From: an uncultured Streptomyces sp.
GTDB taxonomy: Bacteria > Actinomycetota > Actinomycetes > Streptomycetales > Streptomycetaceae
Assembly (NCBI GenBank): GCA_946480485.1
Contig: CAMLJW010000101.1
Coordinates: forward strand, 1 to 13,314
Length of the DNA: 13,314 bases
Direction: 5' to 3'
Part shown: positions 13,062 to 13,314 of the stretch, in pieces
How positions within the stretch are numbered: the stretch's first letter is position 1
How the letters are laid out: each line of letters begins with the position of its first letter
The notes under the pieces: model-generated
The model's database searches: none
What the model was told of the DNA's origin: nothing
The model's input: only the letters and a program-made list of their open reading frames with translations
Program-made: the position numbers and the translations under genes

Positions 13062-13314
13062 TCAGCCAGCCGGGACGGGCGCTGCCGTCGCTGTGTCGCG
13101 GTTGTGCAGGTGGTACACGTTGAACGCGCGGCGGATGACGGGCTGTGCGACGTTGCGGACCGGTACGCCCCCGCTGGTCATGCCGTGTTCCCTGCCGGCG
13201 TGTGCGTGCCCGTGGACGGCCAGGTCGGCGCCCGCCGTGTCGACCGCCTCGGCCAGGAGGTAACTGCCCAGAAACGGATAGATCTCCAGGGGCTCGCCGG
13301 CCAGCGTGTCCGGC
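13062..13314 (-). CDS. Metallophosphoesterase, C-terminal part only
   Basis: The last 83 residues of a minus-strand gene whose start lies beyond the window. It reads GEPLEIYPFLGSYLLAEAVD, then AGADLAVHGHAHAGREHGMT and RNVAQPVIRRAFNVYHLHNR. The GHAH motif after a hydrophobic strand (LAVHGHAHAG) is the last metal-binding element of calcineurin-like metallophosphoesterases, which hydrolyse phosphoesters with two metal ions. The stop is at 13064-13062. A 141-base gap without a clear terminator separates it from the hemerythrin gene, so the two could share a transcript. Substrate unknown. Confidence 0.75.
   Translation of the reverse strand, partial: PDTLAGEPLEIYPFLGSYLLAEAVDTAGADLAVHGHAHAGREHGMTSGGVPVRNVAQPVIRRAFNVYHLHNRDTATAAPVPAG

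Overview
The window looks like Streptomyces or a close relative. GC is very high, third codon positions are almost always G or C, GTG starts and ATGA/GTGA overlaps are common, and rare TTA codons are confined to one cassette. No tRNA, rRNA, CRISPR array or transposase was seen. All calls come from reading the sequence without database searches.

Region 1 (1-7049, + strand) is a heptose and glycosylation operon. It holds the 3' end of a GT9 (heptosyltransferase-type) gene, two GT-B glycosyltransferases, a GmhA-type sedoheptulose-7-phosphate isomerase, a fused HldE-type kinase/nucleotidyltransferase, a second GT9 glycosyltransferase and a classical SDR oxidoreductase. GmhA and HldE would supply ADP-D-glycero-D-manno-heptose and the glycosyltransferases would build a heptose-containing glycan or glycoconjugate. 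No GmhB phosphatase or HldD epimerase gene lies in the window. The acceptor is unknown.

Region 2 (7050-7598) has no intact gene. It contains two abutting coding fragments on opposite strands (3' end of a small minus-strand gene at 7071-7238, plus-strand fragment at about 7260-7475) and a long imperfect hairpin at 7509-7547, a good terminator for the GNAT gene.

Region 3 (7599-12128) is an accessory cassette. An XRE-like/TPR regulator and a GNAT acetyltransferase are translationally coupled on the minus strand. Divergent from them is a tightly overlapping plus-strand operon: a CxxC-CxxC mini zinc-ribbon protein, a 58-aa Arg-rich protein, a 65-aa protein, a 92-aa one-helix membrane protein, a truncated lactate/malate-dehydrogenase-like Rossmann domain, a small ORF and an HPr-kinase-like P-loop protein, closed by a strong hairpin. 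TTA codons occur in the regulator (two), the membrane protein (one) and the small ORF (one), but in none of the heptose genes. This suggests bldA (developmental) control of the cassette. It is the best candidate here for an undescribed system.

Region 4 (12129-13314) holds a short repeat-bearing non-coding stretch, a hemerythrin-domain gene on the minus strand with a frameshift in a C/G homopolymer near its 3' end, and the 3' end of a minus-strand metallophosphoesterase gene running off the window.
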